Positions 37,362 to 47,852 of a stretch of DNA of 64,000 nt are shown one piece after another. Source of the stretch: Tenacibaculum haliotis (lineage in GTDB: Bacteria; Bacteroidota; Bacteroidia; Flavobacteriales; Flavobacteriaceae). Position numbers and translations under genes: made by a program. Numbering within the stretch: position 1 is the stretch's first letter; each line of letters begins with the position of its first letter. A model generated the notes under the pieces. It had not been told where the DNA came from, ran no database searches, and saw only the letters and a list, made by a program, of their open reading frames with translations. The stretch covers positions 248,001 through 312,000 of the forward strand of contig NZ_JAOBTH010000028.1 of assembly GCF_025215075.1 (NCBI RefSeq), in the 5' to 3' direction.

Positions 37362-40300
37362 TTATTCCTCTAATTTAACGTCTAACCCTAAACCTTTCAG
37401 TTCGTGCATTAATACATTAAAAGATTCTGGTAAACCTGGTTCTGGCATAGTTTCACCTTTTACGATAGCCTCGTAAGTTTTGGCTCTACCTAATACATCA
37501 TCAGATTTCACTGTTAAGATTTCTCGTAAGATACTTGATGCACCATATGCTTCAAGTGCCCAAACTTCCATCTCTCCAAAACGCTGTCCACCAAACTGAG
37601 CTTTACCTCCTAATGGTTGTTGTGTAATTAATGAATAAGGTCCGATAGAACGCGCATGCATCTTATCTTCAATCATGTGACCTAACTTAATCATATAAAT
37701 TATACCTACCGTTGCTGGTTGATCGAAACGTTTTCCTGTACCTCCATCATATAAATATGTATGTCCGTAACGTGGAATTTTAGCTTCGTCTGTTAAGGCG
37801 TTAATTTGGTCGATGTTTGCTCCATCAAAAATTGGTGTTGCATACTTCTGATCTAATTTTTGACCTGCCCATCCAAGAACAGTTTCATAAATCTGACCAA
37901 TATTCATACGAGATGGTACTCCTAATGGGTTTAATACAATATCTACTGGTGTTCCGTCTTCTAAGAAAGGCATGTCTTCTGCTCTTACAATACGAGCAAC
38001 AATACCTTTGTTTCCGTGACGTCCCGCCATCTTATCTCCTACTTTTAATTTACGTTTTTTAGCAACATAAATTTTTGCAAGTTTTAAGATTCCTGCTGGT
38101 AATTCATCTCCTACAGAAATTGTAAATTTCTCACGACGTAAAGCACCTTGTAAATCGTTAACTTTAATTTTATAATTGTGAACTAATTCAACAACTAATC
38201 TATTTAAGTCTTTATCTGTAGTCCAAGTTCCATGTAAGTGTGTAAAATCACCTACAGAATTTAACATTTTTTGAGTGAATTTTTTACCTTTTGGTAATAC
38301 TTCTTCACCTAAATCGTTAAATACACCTTGAGAAGTTTTTCCTGTAATTAAATTGAATAATTTTTCAATTAATACATCTTTTAAATCTTCAAACTTATGT
38401 ACATAAGATGCTTCTAAAGTTGCAATTGCTTCTTTATCACGAGCACGTTTTGTTTTATCTTTTACAGCACGTTTGAATAATTTCTTATTAATTACTACCC
38501 CTCTTAATGATGGTGAAGCTTTTAATGATGCATCTTTTACATCACCTGCTTTATCACCAAAGATAGCTCTTAATAATTTTTCTTCAGGAGTTGGGTCAGA
38601 TTCTCCTTTTGGTGTAATTTTACCTATTAAGATATCACCAGGATTTACTTCTGCTCCAATACGAATCATTCCGTTTTCATCTAAGTCTTTTGTAGCCTCT
38701 TCAGAAACGTTAGGAATATCGTTTGTTAATTCTTCGGCTCCTAATTTTGTATCACGAACATCTAAAGAATATTCATCAATATGTATAGAAGTAAAGATAT
38801 CTTCACGAACAACTTTTTCAGAAATTACAATCGCATCCTCAAAGTTATACCCTTTCCAAGGCATAAAGGCTACTTTCATGTTTCTACCTAAAGCTAGTTC
38901 TCCTTTTTGTGTTGCATAACCTTCACAAAGTACTTGACCTTCTTCAACTCTATCACCAACTTTTACAATTGGTTTAAGGTTGATGTTTGTACCTTGATTC
39001 GTTTTTCTAAACTTAATTAAGTTATATGAAATATCATCAGATTCGAAGCTTACTAAACGCTCTTCATCTGTTCTGTCATACTTAATTTTTATCTTGTTTG
39101 CATCAACATACTCAACAACTCCAGCACCTTCAGCATTGATTAAGATACGAGAATCTTTTGCGACTCTACGTTCTAAACCTGTACCTACAATTGGTGATTC
39201 TGGACGTAATAATGGAACTGCTTGACGCATCATGTTCGATCCCATTAATGCACGGTTGGCATCATCATGCTCTAAGAAAGGAATTAACGATGCAGAAATA
39301 GATGCTATCTGGTTAGGAGCAACATCCATATAATCAATTTCAGTTGGTGTTACTACAGGGAAATCTCCCCCTTCACGTGAAATTAATTTATCTCCAACGA
39401 AATCTCCATCTGCATTAATCTCTAAATTAGATTGTGCAAATTTCATTCCTTCTTCTTCTTCAGCACTTAAATATATATGCTCTTGATCTAATTCGATGTT
39501 TCCTTCAATTACCTTTTTATAAGGAGTTTCAATGAAACCTAAATTATTAACTTTTGCAAATACAGCTAAAGATGAAATTAATCCAATATTCGGCCCTTCT
39601 GGCGTTTCAATCGGACATAAACGACCGTAATGTGTATAGTGAACATCACGAACCTCAAAACCTGCTCTTTCTCTAGATAAACCTCCAGGTCCTAGTGCAG
39701 ATAAACGACGTTTGTGCGTAATCTCTGCTAATGGATTGGTTTGATCCATAAATTGAGATAACTGGTTAGTACCAAAAAACGAATTAATTACTGAAGATAA
39801 GGTCTTCGCATTAATTAAATCAATCGGAGTAAATACTTCGTTATCACGTACATTCATTCTTTCACGAATAGTACGAGCCATACGAGCTAAACCTACACCA
39901 AACTGACCTGCTAATTGTTCACCAACAGTTCTTACACGACGGTTAGATAAGTGATCGATATCATCTACTTCTGCTTTTGAGTTAATTAACTCAATTAAGT
40001 ATTTGATAATCGTAATAATATCATTCTTTGTTAATACCTTCTGATCAATCGGTTCGTTTAACTGTAATTTGGTGTTCATTCTAAAACGACCAACTTCACC
40101 TAAACTATAACGTTGCTCAGAGAAGAATAATTTTTCAATAATTCCTCTTGCTGTCTCCTCATCTGGCGGCTCAGCATTACGTAATTGTCTATAAACATGC
40201 TCTACTGCTTCTTTTTCAGAATTGGTAGGATCTTTTTGTAATGTATTGTGAATGATTGCATAATCTGCCATGTCATTATCTACCTTATGTAATAAGATAG

Positions 40301-41174
40301 TTTTTGCTCCTGCATCGATTATTTCATCAATATGTTCTTTTTCTATGATGGTATCACGGTCAAAAACTATTTCGTTACGTTCAATAGATACAACTTCTCC
40401 TGTATCCTCATCTACGAAATCTTCATGCCAAGTTTTTAAAACTCTAGCTGCTAGTTTACGCCCTAATACTTTCTTTAATCCTGCTTTAGAAACTTTTACT
40501 TCTTCGGCTAAATCAAAGATTTCCAATATATCTTTATCTCTTTCAAAACCGATGGCTCTGAATAACGTAGTTACTGGTAATTTTTTCTTTCTATCAATAT
40601 AAGCGTACATTACTTGATTGATATCAGTTGCAAATTCTATCCAAGATCCTTTAAAAGGAATAACTCTTGCAGAGTATAACTTGGTTCCGTTTGCGTGGAA
40701 AGATTGTCCAAAGAAAACACCAGGTGAACGGTGTAACTGAGAAACCACAACTCTTTCTGCACCATTAATAATAAAGGTACCAGAATTAGTCATGTAAGGA
40801 ATTGTACCTAAATACACATCTTGAACAATTGTTTCGAAATCTTCGTGTTCAGGATCTGTACAGTAAAGCTTTAATCTAGCTTTTAAAGGTACACTATGTG
40901 TTAATCCTCTTTCTATACATTCTTGAATGCTATATCTTGGTGGATCTACAAAGTAGTCTAAAAATTCTAATACAAATTGATTACGTGTATCTGTAATCGG
41001 AAAGTTATCCATGAAGGTTTTATACAAACCTTCTTCACCACGCTCATCAGCTTTAGTTTGCAATTGGAAAAAGTCTTGGAATGACTTTACCTGGATATCC
41101 AGAAAATCTGGATAATCGGTACCTAATTGCGATGATGCGAAGTTAATTCTTTCAGTAGTGTTTATCGTTGCCAA
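37362..41174 (-). CDS. rpoB: RNA polymerase subunit beta
   Basis: 1,270 residues with the complete beta-subunit layout, including the rifampicin-region segment [20 protein letters not shown], in which the usual sensitive residues (Asp, His, Arg, Ser) are retained, and the C-terminal [20 protein letters not shown] 236-base gap with hairpins separates it from rplL. Confidence 0.98.
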   Translation of the reverse strand: MATINTTERINFASSQLGTDYPDFLDIQVKSFQDFFQLQTKADERGEEGLYKTFMDNFPITDTRNQFVLEFLDYFVDPPRYSIQECIERGLTHSVPLKARLKLYCTDPEHEDFETIVQDVYLGTIPYMTNSGTFIINGAERVVVSQLHRSPGVFFGQSFHANGTKLYSARVIPFKGSWIEFATDINQVMYAYIDRKKKLPVTTLFRAIGFERDKDILEIFDLAEEVKVSKAGLKKVLGRKLAARVLKTWHEDFVDEDTGEVVSIERNEIVFDRDTIIEKEHIDEIIDAGAKTILLHKVDNDMADYAIIHNTLQKDPTNSEKEAVEHVYRQLRNAEPPDEETARGIIEKLFFSEQRYSLGEVGRFRMNTKLQLNEPIDQKVLTKNDIITIIKYLIELINSKAEVDDIDHLSNRRVRTVGEQLAGQFGVGLARMARTIRERMNVRDNEVFTPIDLINAKTLSSVINSFFGTNQLSQFMDQTNPLAEITHKRRLSALGPGGLSRERAGFEVRDVHYTHYGRLCPIETPEGPNIGLISSLAVFAKVNNLGFIETPYKKVIEGNIELDQEHIYLSAEEEEGMKFAQSNLEINADGDFVGDKLISREGGDFPVVTPTEIDYMDVAPNQIASISASLIPFLEHDDANRALMGSNMMRQAVPLLRPESPIVGTGLERRVAKDSRILINAEGAGVVEYVDANKIKIKYDRTDEERLVSFESDDISYNLIKFRKTNQGTNINLKPIVKVGDRVEEGQVLCEGYATQKGELALGRNMKVAFMPWKGYNFEDAIVISEKVVREDIFTSIHIDEYSLDVRDTKLGAEELTNDIPNVSEEATKDLDENGMIRIGAEVNPGDILIGKITPKGESDPTPEEKLLRAIFGDKAGDVKDASLKASPSLRGVVINKKLFKRAVKDKTKRARDKEAIATLEASYVHKFEDLKDVLIEKLFNLITGKTSQGVFNDLGEEVLPKGKKFTQKMLNSVGDFTHLHGTWTTDKDLNRLVVELVHNYKIKVNDLQGALRREKFTISVGDELPAGILKLAKIYVAKKRKLKVGDKMAGRHGNKGIVARIVRAEDMPFLEDGTPVDIVLNPLGVPSRMNIGQIYETVLGWAGQKLDQKYATPIFDGANIDQINALTDEAKIPRYGHTYLYDGGTGKRFDQPATVGIIYMIKLGHMIEDKMHARSIGPYSLITQQPLGGKAQFGGQRFGEMEVWALEAYGASSILREILTVKSDDVLGRAKTYEAIVKGETMPEPGLPESFNVLMHELKGLGLDVKLEE

Positions 41175-41334
41175 AAGAGATGCTATTTTTAAATTAAAAA
41201 TATTATTTTTTGAAACTTTCTCGTTTCAATAATGCAATTTTAATTGCTTTGCCGACTTAAAATCAGCGCTTTATAGTCGTATTATTACCGTTTTAAAACT
41301 GTAATAAAATAAATAACGAATATATACACAAAAT

Positions 41335-41403
41335 GGTTTAGGACTAGAAACGCATGTTCCTAGTACCTAAACCTTAATTGTTTTATCCCGTTTTAAATCG
41401 GGA
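41335..41403 (-). other. rplL-rpoB intercistronic hairpins
   Basis: The 236-base gap between rplL and rpoB has no gene. GGTTTAGGACTAG (41335-41347) pairs with CTAGTACCTAAACC (41360-41373) apart from one bulge, and TCCCG (41386-41390) pairs with CGGGA (41399-41403). The latter lies 8 bases past the rplL stop. In many bacteria this gap holds an attenuator or RNA-processing site that lowers rpoBC relative to ribosomal-protein expression. That is the likely role here; no strong U-run is seen. Confidence 0.5.
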
Positions 41404-41410
41404 GTATAGC

Positions 41411-41782
41411 TTACTTAAGCTCTACTTCAGCTCCTGCTTCTTCTAAAGATTTTTGAAGACCTTCTGCTTCATCTTTAGTTACTCCTTCTTTGATTGGTGC
41501 TGGTGCACTATCAACGATTGCTTTAGCGTCTTTTAAACCTAATCCAGTTAATTCTTTAACTAACTTTACTACAGCTAATTTAGAACCACCTGCTGCTTTT
41601 AAGATCACATCAAATTCAGTTTTTTCTTCAGCTGCATCTCCTCCTGCTGCTGGACCTGCTACTGCTACTGCTGCTGCTGCTGGCTCAATACCGTACTCAT
41701 CTTTTAAAATATCAGCTAATTCATTAACTTCTTTTACTGTTAAGTTAACTAATTGCTCTGCGAAATCTTTTAAATCTGCCAT
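41411..41782 (-). CDS. rplL: 50S ribosomal protein bL12 (L7/L12)
   Basis: 123 residues. N-terminal dimerisation helices, an Ala/Gly-rich hinge ([19 protein letters not shown]) and the conserved C-terminal factor-binding domain ([20 protein letters not shown]) are present. It forms the ribosomal stalk with uL10. Confidence 0.98.
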   Translation of the reverse strand: MADLKDFAEQLVNLTVKEVNELADILKDEYGIEPAAAAVAVAGPAAGGDAAEEKTEFDVILKAAGGSKLAVVKLVKELTGLGLKDAKAIVDSAPAPIKEGVTKDEAEGLQKSLEEAGAEVELK

Positions 41783-41829
41783 TTTAATTGTTTTTTGAAA
41801 TTTTATTATTAGTTTATTAGTGCGCGAAA

Positions 41830-42345
41830 TTATTTATCTGATAATGTCTTTAAGATACCAGATAATTTATTACCTCCTGATTGTAATGCTGAAACAACAT
41901 TCTTAGCAGGCGATTGTAATAATGAGATAATATCTCCAATAAGTTCTTCTTTAGACTTAATGTTAACAAGTGCGTCTAATTGGTCATCTCCAACATAAAC
42001 TGACTCTTCAACAAAAGCTCCTTTTAATAAAGGTTTGTCTGATTTTTTTCTGAACTCTTTGATAACTTTTGCTGGTGCATTTGACACCTCAGAAATCATC
42101 ATTGAAGTATTTCCTTTTAAAGCGTTTGGTAAATCACCAAAATCTTTATCAGAAGCTTCCATTGCTTTTGAAAGCAATGTGTTTTTAACAACAGCCAATT
42201 CTACGTTTGCTTTAAAACAAGCTCTACGTAAGTTAGATGTAGTAACTGCATCTAAACCAGAAATATCTGCTAAATAGATGGTACTTGTATCTGCTAATCT
42301 TGCTGTTAAATCTTCTATTACTTGTAATTTGTCTTCTCTTGTCAT
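41830..42345 (-). CDS. rplJ: 50S ribosomal protein uL10
   Basis: 171 residues starting [13 protein letters not shown]. The frame extends to 42387 but would overlap the rplA stop; the ATG at 42345 gives the usual start and a 19-base gap to rplA. It contains the RNA-binding region [20 protein letters not shown] and a C-terminal helix for bL12 dimers. Confidence 0.96.
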   Translation of the reverse strand: MTREDKLQVIEDLTARLADTSTIYLADISGLDAVTTSNLRRACFKANVELAVVKNTLLSKAMEASDKDFGDLPNALKGNTSMMISEVSNAPAKVIKEFRKKSDKPLLKGAFVEESVYVGDDQLDALVNIKSKEELIGDIISLLQSPAKNVVSALQSGGNKLSGILKTLSDK

Positions 42346-42364
42346 AATTAAAAGTTTAACTGTC

Positions 42365-43057
42365 TTATAAAGACACAGATTTTTCATCTACAGCAACACT
42401 AGGACTCATAGTAGAAGACATAAAAATACTCTTTATATAATCTCCTTTAGCCGCTGTTGGCTTTAGTTTAATTAACGTTTGTAATAACTCATTTGCATTT
42501 TCTTGAATCTTCTGAGCATCAAAAGATACTTTTCCGATTGCAGCGTGTACAATACCAGTTTTATCAACTTTAAAGTCAATTTTACCAGCTTTTACTTCTT
42601 GTACTGCTTTTGCAACATTCATAGTTACTGTACCAGTTTTTGGGTTAGGCATTAAACCTCTTGGTCCTAAAACACGACCTAAAGGACCTAATTTTCCCAT
42701 AACACTTGGCATAGTAATTATAACATCAACATCTGTCCAACCTCCTTTAATCTTTTGAAGGTATTCATCTAATCCAACATAATCTGCACCTGCTGCTGTA
42801 GCTTCTGCTTCTTTATCTGGAGTAACTAATGCTAATACTTTAACATCCTTTCCTGTTCCGTGAGGTAAAGTTACAACTCCACGTACCATTTGATTTGCTT
42901 TACGAGGATCTACTCCTAAACGTACAGCTAAATCAACTGAAGCGTCAAATTTTACAGTTGTAATTTCTTTAACTAAAGCTGATGCATCTTTTAAGCTGTA
43001 AACTTTAGAGCTATCTACCTTAGAACGAGCTTCTTTTTGCTTTCTAGTAATTGCCAT
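42365..43057 (-). CDS. rplA: 50S ribosomal protein uL1
   Basis: 230 residues with the uL1 signature [15 protein letters not shown] and [20 protein letters not shown]. It forms the mobile L1 stalk. In other bacteria uL1 represses its own operon by binding the mRNA ahead of rplK; no leader mimic was identified here. It follows rplK after 20 bases. Confidence 0.98.
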   Translation of the reverse strand: MAITRKQKEARSKVDSSKVYSLKDASALVKEITTVKFDASVDLAVRLGVDPRKANQMVRGVVTLPHGTGKDVKVLALVTPDKEAEATAAGADYVGLDEYLQKIKGGWTDVDVIITMPSVMGKLGPLGRVLGPRGLMPNPKTGTVTMNVAKAVQEVKAGKIDFKVDKTGIVHAAIGKVSFDAQKIQENANELLQTLIKLKPTAAKGDYIKSIFMSSTMSPSVAVDEKSVSL

Positions 43058-43077
43058 TTCTAAATTTCTTTTAAAGT

Positions 43078-43515
43078 TTAAGCAGGTGCATCACCTGTTA
43101 CTGTTAATCCCATAGAACGAGCAGTTCCGGCAATCATTCTCATTGCAGATTCAACTTCAAAGGCATTCATATCAACCATTTTGTCTTCTGCAATTCCTCG
43201 AATTTGATCCCAAGAAACACTTGCTACTTTTTTCCTATTTGGTTCTCCTGAACCCTTCTTAATTTTGGCCGCTTCTAATAATTGTACTGCAGCTGGTGGT
43301 GTTTTTACAACAAACTCGAAAGATTTGTCTTTATAAACAGTAATCACGACAGGTAAAACTTTACCTTGTTTGTCTTGTGTACGAGCATTAAACTGCTTAC
43401 AAAACTCCATGATATTAACACCGGCAGCACCTAAAGCGGGTCCAACTGGTGGCGACGGATTCGCAGCACCTCCCCTTACTTGTAGTTTAACTAATTTACT
43501 TACTTCTTTTGCCAT
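43078..43515 (-). CDS. rplK: 50S ribosomal protein uL11
   Basis: 145 residues. [20 protein letters not shown] at the N-terminus and [20 protein letters not shown] toward the C-terminus are typical of uL11, the GTPase-centre protein. It lies 65 bases after nusG. Confidence 0.98.
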   Translation of the reverse strand: MAKEVSKLVKLQVRGGAANPSPPVGPALGAAGVNIMEFCKQFNARTQDKQGKVLPVVITVYKDKSFEFVVKTPPAAVQLLEAAKIKKGSGEPNRKKVASVSWDQIRGIAEDKMVDMNAFEVESAMRMIAGTARSMGLTVTGDAPA

Positions 43516-43580
43516 TGTTTAAGATTTAACGACATGTTTAAAATGGAAGCTTCAAACACATCTAAATATAGGTGTAACGA

Positions 43581-44129
43581 TTATATTTTTTCTACTTGCG
43601 TATAATTTAATTCTAACGGTGTTTTTCTTCCAAAAATCTTAACCATCACTTCTAATTTACGCTTCTCCTCATTAATGTTTTCAACTGCTCCGTCAAAACC
43701 ATTAAAAGGACCATCGATTACTTTTACTGTTTCTCCTACATTAAAAGGAATTGCAATATTTTCATCTCTTACAGAAAGTTCATCAACTTTTCCTAACAAT
43801 CTGTTTACTTCTGATTTACGCATTGGCACTGGTTCTCCTCCTTTAGTTTCACCTAAAAAACCAATAACATTTGTTACCGACTTTATTACGTGAGGAACTT
43901 CACCTGCTAAATTAGCTTCTACCATTATATAACCAGGAAAATAAACTCTTTCTCTGTTAACTTTCTTTCCGTTTCTTACTTGAATAACTTTTTCGGTTGG
44001 TACAATTACTTGGTTTACATAATCTGTCAATCCGAAACGAGCGATTTCAGTTTCAATATAGGCTTTAACCTTATTTTCCTGTCCTCCTACTGCTCTAACT
44101 ACGTACCATTTCATTACTGAATCAGCCAT
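43581..44129 (-). CDS. nusG: Transcription termination/antitermination factor NusG
   Basis: 182 residues. The NGN domain (KWYVVRAVGGQENKVKAYIE; VYFPGYIMVEANL) is followed by a KOW domain (VKVIDGPFNGFDGAVENINE). It links RNA polymerase to the ribosome or to Rho. The ATG is 2 bases after the secE stop. Confidence 0.97.
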   Translation of the reverse strand: MADSVMKWYVVRAVGGQENKVKAYIETEIARFGLTDYVNQVIVPTEKVIQVRNGKKVNRERVYFPGYIMVEANLAGEVPHVIKSVTNVIGFLGETKGGEPVPMRKSEVNRLLGKVDELSVRDENIAIPFNVGETVKVIDGPFNGFDGAVENINEEKRKLEVMVKIFGRKTPLELNYTQVEKI

Positions 44130-44131
44130 TA

Positions 44132-44323
44132 TTAAAACATTTTAAAGAAGTTATCTAACCCTGTTTGAAAAACTTTATCTACCCCTGCTACCACTAAAGC
44201 AAAAACAATTGTAAATGCCGCAACAACTACAGTAGACTTTTGCGCTTCTTCACGAGAAGCCCATGTCATATTTGTATTAAGCTCTTCAAAAGAACCCTTG
44301 ATGTATTGTATAAAGTTATTCAT
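44132..44323 (-). CDS. secE: Preprotein translocase subunit SecE
   Basis: 63 residues with a short amphipathic stretch including ELNTNMTWASREEAQ, the conserved SecE hinge (usually EL.KVtWPsr.E), then one transmembrane helix (STVVVAAFTIVFALVVAGVD). Single-helix SecE is usual outside Gammaproteobacteria. Confidence 0.95.
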   Translation of the reverse strand: MNNFIQYIKGSFEELNTNMTWASREEAQKSTVVVAAFTIVFALVVAGVDKVFQTGLDNFFKMF

Positions 44324-44340
44324 TTTCTTATCCTTTTAAC

Positions 44341-44364
44341 GAGTTGCAATTAATATTGCAACTC
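44341..44364 (-). other. Hairpin between tRNA-Trp and secE
   Basis: GAGTTGCAAT (44341-44350) pairs perfectly with ATTGCAACTC (44355-44364). On the minus strand it lies just after the tRNA 3' end and 18 bases before secE and has no U-run, so a tRNA 3'-processing or message-stability role is more likely than termination. Confidence 0.45.
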
Positions 44365-44376
44365 GCTTTAATTATG

Positions 44377-44448
44377 CACGGACGGAGAGATTCGAACTCC
44401 CGACACCTGGTTTTGGAGACCAGTGCTCTACCGCTGAACTACGCCCGT
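44377..44448 (-). tRNA. tRNA-Trp (CCA)
   Basis: The reverse strand folds into a cloverleaf with acceptor ACGGGCG/CGTCCGT, the D-arm region GTTCAGCGGTAGAGC, anticodon loop with CCA, and T-arm GGGAGTTCGAATCTCTC. The 3' CCA is not encoded. The tRNA-Trp-secE-nusG order is conserved in many bacteria. Confidence 0.95.
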
Positions 44449-44458
44449 ATTTTATTTT

Positions 44459-44490
44459 AAAAGGAGTCTCTCATTAAAGAGACTCCTTTT
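44459..44490 (-). terminator. Terminator after tuf
   Basis: AAAAGGAGTCTCT (44459-44471) pairs perfectly with AGAGACTCCTTTT (44478-44490) over a 6-base loop. It follows the tuf stop by 20 bases and precedes tRNA-Trp, so the secE-rpoC transcript either reads through or starts at an undetected promoter here. Confidence 0.85.
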
Positions 44491-44510
44491 TTATAATATT
44501 GACTAATTGA

Positions 44511-45698
44511 TTAGTCTAAAATTTCAGTTACCTGACCTGCACCTACTGTTCTACCTCCTTCACGGATAGCAAACTGTAAACCTAAGTTTAATGCAATTGG
44601 TTGGATTAAATCAACTGTAATAGTTAAGTTATCTCCAGGCATAACCATTTCAACTCCATCAGGAAGCATAATGTTTCCAGTTACATCAGTTGTACGTACG
44701 TAAAACTGTGGACGATAGTTGTTATGGAATGGAGTGTGACGTCCACCTTCTTCTTTTTTCAACACATACACCTCAGCTTTAAACTTAGCGTGTGGAGTTA
44801 CAGAACCTGGCTTACAGATTACCATTCCTCTTTTAATATCTTCTTTTGCAATACCTCTTAATAAGATACCAGCGTTATCTCCTGCCTCACCTCTATCTAA
44901 GATTTGACGGAACATTTCAATACCAGTTACTGTAGAAGTTAACTTCTCAGTACCCATACCGATAATATCTACAGACTCACCAGAGTTGATGATACCAGTT
45001 TCAATACGACCAGTAGCAACAGTACCACGACCTGTAATTGAGAATACATCTTCAATTGGCATTAAGAAATCCTTTTCAGTTTCTCTTAAAGGCTCTTCGA
45101 TCCATGCATCAACAGCTGCCATTAATTCTAATACAGTGTTAACCCATTTTTCTTCACCATTTAAAGCTCCTAAAGCAGAACCAGCAACAACAGGACCATT
45201 ATCTCCATCATACTCATAGAAAGATAATAATTCTCTTACTTCCATTTCTACTAACTCAAGTAACTCTTCATCATCAACCATATCCACCTTGTTTAAGAAA
45301 ACAACCATACGTGGAATACCTACCTGACGACCTAATAAGATATGCTCACGAGTTTGTGGCATTGGACCATCTGTTGCAGCTACTACTAATATAGCTCCAT
45401 CCATTTGAGCAGCACCAGTTACCATGTTCTTTACGTAATCGGCGTGACCTGGACAGTCTACGTGCGCGTAGTGACGGTTTTCTGTTGCATATTCAACGTG
45501 AGAAGAGTTAATTGTTATACCTCTTTCTTTTTCTTCTGGTGCGTTATCGATTTGATCAAAATCTCTAGCTTCAGAGAATCCTGCATCACTTAATACTTTA
45601 GTGATAGCAGCAGTTAATGTAGTTTTACCGTGATCTACGTGACCAATTGTACCAACGTTTAAGTGGGGCTTCGAACGATCGTAAGTTTCTTTTGCCAT
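44511..45698 (-). CDS. tuf: Elongation factor Tu
   Basis: 395 residues with the G1 motif [10 protein letters not shown]3 DCPGH and G4 NKVD, plus the C-terminal barrel domains. Delivers aminoacyl-tRNA to the ribosome. It lies between four tRNA genes and tRNA-Trp, the same order as E. coli thrU-tyrU-glyT-thrT-tufB. Confidence 0.98.
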   Translation of the reverse strand: MAKETYDRSKPHLNVGTIGHVDHGKTTLTAAITKVLSDAGFSEARDFDQIDNAPEEKERGITINSSHVEYATENRHYAHVDCPGHADYVKNMVTGAAQMDGAILVVAATDGPMPQTREHILLGRQVGIPRMVVFLNKVDMVDDEELLELVEMEVRELLSFYEYDGDNGPVVAGSALGALNGEEKWVNTVLELMAAVDAWIEEPLRETEKDFLMPIEDVFSITGRGTVATGRIETGIINSGESVDIIGMGTEKLTSTVTGIEMFRQILDRGEAGDNAGILLRGIAKEDIKRGMVICKPGSVTPHAKFKAEVYVLKKEEGGRHTPFHNNYRPQFYVRTTDVTGNIMLPDGVEMVMPGDNLTITVDLIQPIALNLGLQFAIREGGRTVGAGQVTEILD

Positions 45699-45773
45699 GA
45701 TTATTAATTTTAATTCTTAGTTAAATATATTTAGTGTTACTTTAAATTCTTTTTTAAAAAAACTCTAAAAAAG

Positions 45774-45846
45774 AGCCAATGACCGGATTTGAACCGGTGA
45801 CCTCATCCCTACCAAGGATGCGCTCTACCAACTGAGCTACACCGGC
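45774..45846 (-). tRNA. tRNA-Thr (GGU)
   Basis: Reverse-strand cloverleaf: acceptor GCCGGTG/CATTGGC (two G-U pairs), D-arm GCTCAGTTGGTAGAGC, anticodon GGT in the loop between GCATC and GGATG, and T-arm CCGGTTCAAATCCGG. CCA is not encoded. It directly precedes tuf. Confidence 0.95.
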
Positions 45847-45863
45847 CTGGATAATTATTATAG

Positions 45864-45936
45864 AGCGAAAGACCAGGTTCGAACTGGCGACATTCAGCTT
45901 GGAAGGCTGACGCTCTACCAACTGAGCTACTTTCGC
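45864..45936 (-). tRNA. tRNA-Gly (UCC)
   Basis: Reverse-strand cloverleaf with acceptor GCGAAAG/CTTTCGC, anticodon loop CTTCCAA (anticodon TCC) and T-arm GCCAGTTCGAACCTGGT. CCA is not encoded. Confidence 0.95.
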
Positions 45937-46007
45937 GTATTTTTAAAACCTTTCATTAATAATCAAAAGTTGAAGCTTGATATATCAATTAATTGGTTTT
46001 AAAAAAG

Positions 46008-46090
46008 TGGGGAGAGCAGGATTCGAACCTGCGAAGTCGTAAGACAACGGAGTTACAGTCCGTCCCAGTTGGCCGCTTTGGTATCTCCCC
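46008..46090 (-). tRNA. tRNA-Tyr (GUA)
   Basis: Reverse-strand class II tRNA of 83 bases with a long variable arm, acceptor GGGGAGA/TCTCCCC, anticodon GTA within ACTGTAACTC, and T-arm GCAGGTTCGAATCCTGC. CCA is not encoded. Confidence 0.95.
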
Positions 46091-46131
46091 TTGGTAATTT
46101 AAAACTATGTTAAAGAACTTTCTTTACTTTG

Positions 46132-46205
46132 AGCCGATGAGAGGACTCGAACCTCCGACCTGCTGATTACAAATCAGCTGCTCTAGCCAGCTGAGCTACA
46201 TCGGC
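46132..46205 (-). tRNA. tRNA-Thr (UGU)
   Basis: Reverse-strand cloverleaf with acceptor GCCGATG/CATCGGC, anticodon TGT within GATTTGTAATC, and T-arm GGAGGTTCGAGTCCTCT. It is the first gene of the tRNA-tuf cluster. Confidence 0.95.
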
Positions 46206-46217
46206 TTTTATTGTCAT

Positions 46218-46248
46218 AAAAAAACAATCCGCTATTTCTAACGGATTG
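46218..46248 (-). terminator. Terminator after hpf
   Basis: CAATCCG (46225-46231) pairs with CGGATTG (46242-46248); seven A before it on the + strand make a U-run on the minus strand. It lies about 60 bases past the hpf stop and ahead of the tRNA cluster. Confidence 0.75.
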
Positions 46249-46256
46249 CAAATGTA
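46249..46256 (-). promoter_or_regulatory. -7 box for the tRNA-tuf operon
   Basis: The minus strand reads TACATTTG, a perfect TAnnTTTG box. The expected start lies about four or five bases further on, inside the first arm of the hpf terminator, so the tRNA transcript would lack an intact terminator stem while read-through from hpf is still stopped. Confidence 0.5.
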
Positions 46257-46305
46257 TAAAGTAATTTCTATATTTTAAAACTTTTTTAGATTAATTTTTA
46301 TCTTT

Positions 46306-46614
46306 TTATGATACTAAAGAATCTCGTTGTTTTTCTTTTGATTTTTTTAAACTTCTTTTTAATGAATCTACCGCAGTGTTTACACCCTCTTCAAAGGTTT
46401 TAGCTTGTTTTTTCACCATTAATTCACTTCCAGGTATATTAATTTTAATCTCTGTAATTTTATTTTCTTTTTCACTTGTTTTCTGTACTTTTAAAAAAAC
46501 CTCTACATCAACAATCTTATCATGAAACTTCTCTAAACCTTCTATCTTCTTTTCAATGTAATCTATCAAACTTTTATCTGCTGTAAAGTTTACTGACTGC
46601 GTGAATACTTTCAT
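46306..46614 (-). CDS. hpf: Ribosome hibernation promoting factor, short HPF/RaiA type
   Basis: 102 residues with the HPF/YfiA beta-alpha-beta-beta-beta-alpha core (VNFTADKSLIDYIEKKIEGL, KIVDVEVFLKVQ, AKTFEEGVNTAVDSLKRSL) and no C-terminal dimerisation domain. It binds the 30S subunit in slow growth. It follows xerC by 14 bases in the same transcript. Confidence 0.9.
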   Translation of the reverse strand: MKVFTQSVNFTADKSLIDYIEKKIEGLEKFHDKIVDVEVFLKVQKTSEKENKITEIKINIPGSELMVKKQAKTFEEGVNTAVDSLKRSLKKSKEKQRDSLVS

Positions 46615-46628
46615 AATTTTTTCAATCT

Positions 46629-47516
46629 TTATTTTGACTCTCTAGGATGAGCCTTGTTATACACTTTTTTTATCTGCTCTAAGCTATTATGCGTATACAC
46701 TTGAGTAGCGGCTAAACTTGAATGCCCTAGTAATTCTTTAACCGAATTTAACGACGCACCGTTATTAAGTAAATGCGTAGCAAAAGCATGTCTTAATATA
46801 TGCGGACTTTTTTTAGCTTTCGTTGACACTCTACTAAAGTACAAATTTATTATTCGGTACACAAGAGTTTCATAAATTTTAACCCCTTTTTTAGTTATCA
46901 AAAGCGCTTCTACACTAACTAACTCATATTCTTTTTTTAAGCTTAAATACTGATTTAAAGTATTTAAAACTGACGGAAGCAACATAACGTATCGCTCTTT
47001 ATTTCTTTTTCCTAAAACCTTCACTACTTGCTTAGCAAAATCGATATCTTTTTCTTTAATATTAATCAACTCTATTCTTCGCATTCCTGTTGAATACAAC
47101 AACTCAACAATCAACTTGTTTCTTACTGATTCAAAATCAGTATCTTCATTTAATATATCTAATACTTTATCTACCTCGTCTAGCTCAAATGGTGTTTGTA
47201 TTTTCTTTTGAACTTTTAACGCTTTATGTTTTGCTAATGGATTAATTTGTATTTCACCTATTTTTTGCAAGAAGCCGTAAAAGGTTTTTAAAGAACTCAT
47301 CTTTCTATTCACACTTCTATTTGACACCTCTTTATTTACAAGTGCAACTATCCAAGTTCTTATTTGATTATAATGAATTGTCGTTAACTCATTTTGCTCA
47401 AATTCAGTCACACAAAAATTTTGAAATGCAGTTATATCTGCATTATATGCATTAATGGTGTTTTTTGAATAGTTTTTTTCGTGTTCGAGATATCTTAAGA
47501 AAGCTGCTACAAGCAT
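46629..47516 (-). CDS. Tyrosine recombinase, XerC/XerD type
   Basis: About 295 residues. The SAM-like core-binding domain (FLRYLEHEKNYSKNTINAY) is followed by the catalytic domain with TGMRRIELI (Arg I), HILRHAFATHLL (His/Arg II) and LGHSSLAATQVYTH (His and the nucleophile Tyr). The frame is open to 47570, but that extension would translate the rpsU terminator; the ATG at 47516 gives the usual N-terminus. Its place among rpsU, hpf and tRNA genes and the lack of mobile-element genes point to a housekeeping chromosome-dimer resolvase rather than a phage integrase. Confidence 0.9.
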   Translation of the reverse strand: MLVAAFLRYLEHEKNYSKNTINAYNADITAFQNFCVTEFEQNELTTIHYNQIRTWIVALVNKEVSNRSVNRKMSSLKTFYGFLQKIGEIQINPLAKHKALKVQKKIQTPFELDEVDKVLDILNEDTDFESVRNKLIVELLYSTGMRRIELINIKEKDIDFAKQVVKVLGKRNKERYVMLLPSVLNTLNQYLSLKKEYELVSVEALLITKKGVKIYETLVYRIINLYFSRVSTKAKKSPHILRHAFATHLLNNGASLNSVKELLGHSSLAATQVYTHNSLEQIKKVYNKAHPRESK

Positions 47517-47548
47517 TGGTTTTGTTTTTACTGAAATAAATATACAAA

Positions 47549-47580
47549 AAAACCTGTATTGATAAATCAATACAGGTTTT
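47549..47580 (-). terminator. Terminator after rpsU
   Basis: AAAACCTGTATTGAT (47549-47563) pairs perfectly with ATCAATACAGGTTTT (47566-47580); the tip opens into a small loop. It lies 24 bases past the rpsU stop and before the xerC start. Confidence 0.88.
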
Positions 47581-47603
47581 ATATTACTCTTTATAAACTA
47601 TTT

Positions 47604-47801
47604 CTAGCTTACTTCTTCTTTCGTTCTTAATCCTTGAACATAAGAGGCTTTTTTCATTTGAGCACGTTTAACGACAGATGGTTTGTTAAACTGTTTTTTG
47701 TCGCGTAATTGTCTTAAGATTTTAACATCTCTGAACTTTCGCTTGTAACGTTTTAACGCTCTATCGATATTCTCTCCTTCTTTAATTGGAATAATTAACA
47801 T
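47604..47801 (-). CDS. rpsU: 30S ribosomal protein bS21
   Basis: 65 residues with the bS21 core (PIKEGENIDRALKRYKRKFR) and a basic helical C-terminus. In Flavobacteriia, bS21 helps hide the anti-Shine-Dalgarno end of 16S rRNA. The gene itself has a strong Shine-Dalgarno sequence (47809-47818), which is rare here and fits autoregulation. A consensus promoter lies at 47853-47882. Confidence 0.96.
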   Translation of the reverse strand: MLIIPIKEGENIDRALKRYKRKFRDVKILRQLRDKKQFNKPSVVKRAQMKKASYVQGLRTKEEVS

Positions 47802-47808
47802 GTGTTAG

Positions 47809-47818
47809 CACCTCCCTT
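47809..47818 (-). promoter_or_regulatory. Strong Shine-Dalgarno sequence of rpsU
   Basis: On the minus strand AAGGGAGGTG precedes the rpsU ATG, with nine bases between GGAGG and the start codon. The start sites I examined closely elsewhere in the window have no comparable SD. Confidence 0.85.
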
Positions 47819-47852
47819 CATTGTAGTCTCTAAATTTTTATTTTTAGGACTG

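Noticed and set aside
41490-41798. Open frame opposite rplL
   Set aside because: It mirrors the Ala-rich hinge codons of bL12 on the other strand and has no independent support. The same holds for the other antisense frames over rpoB, rpoC, tuf and uvrA.
46629-47570. Tyrosine recombinase as sign of a mobile element next to tRNA genes
   Set aside because: Its neighbours are rpsU and hpf, no att repeats or phage genes are seen, and sequence type and position fit the housekeeping XerC/D.
47517-47570. N-terminal extension of the XerC-like protein
   Set aside because: It would translate the rpsU terminator hairpin; the ATG at 47516 gives the standard start.
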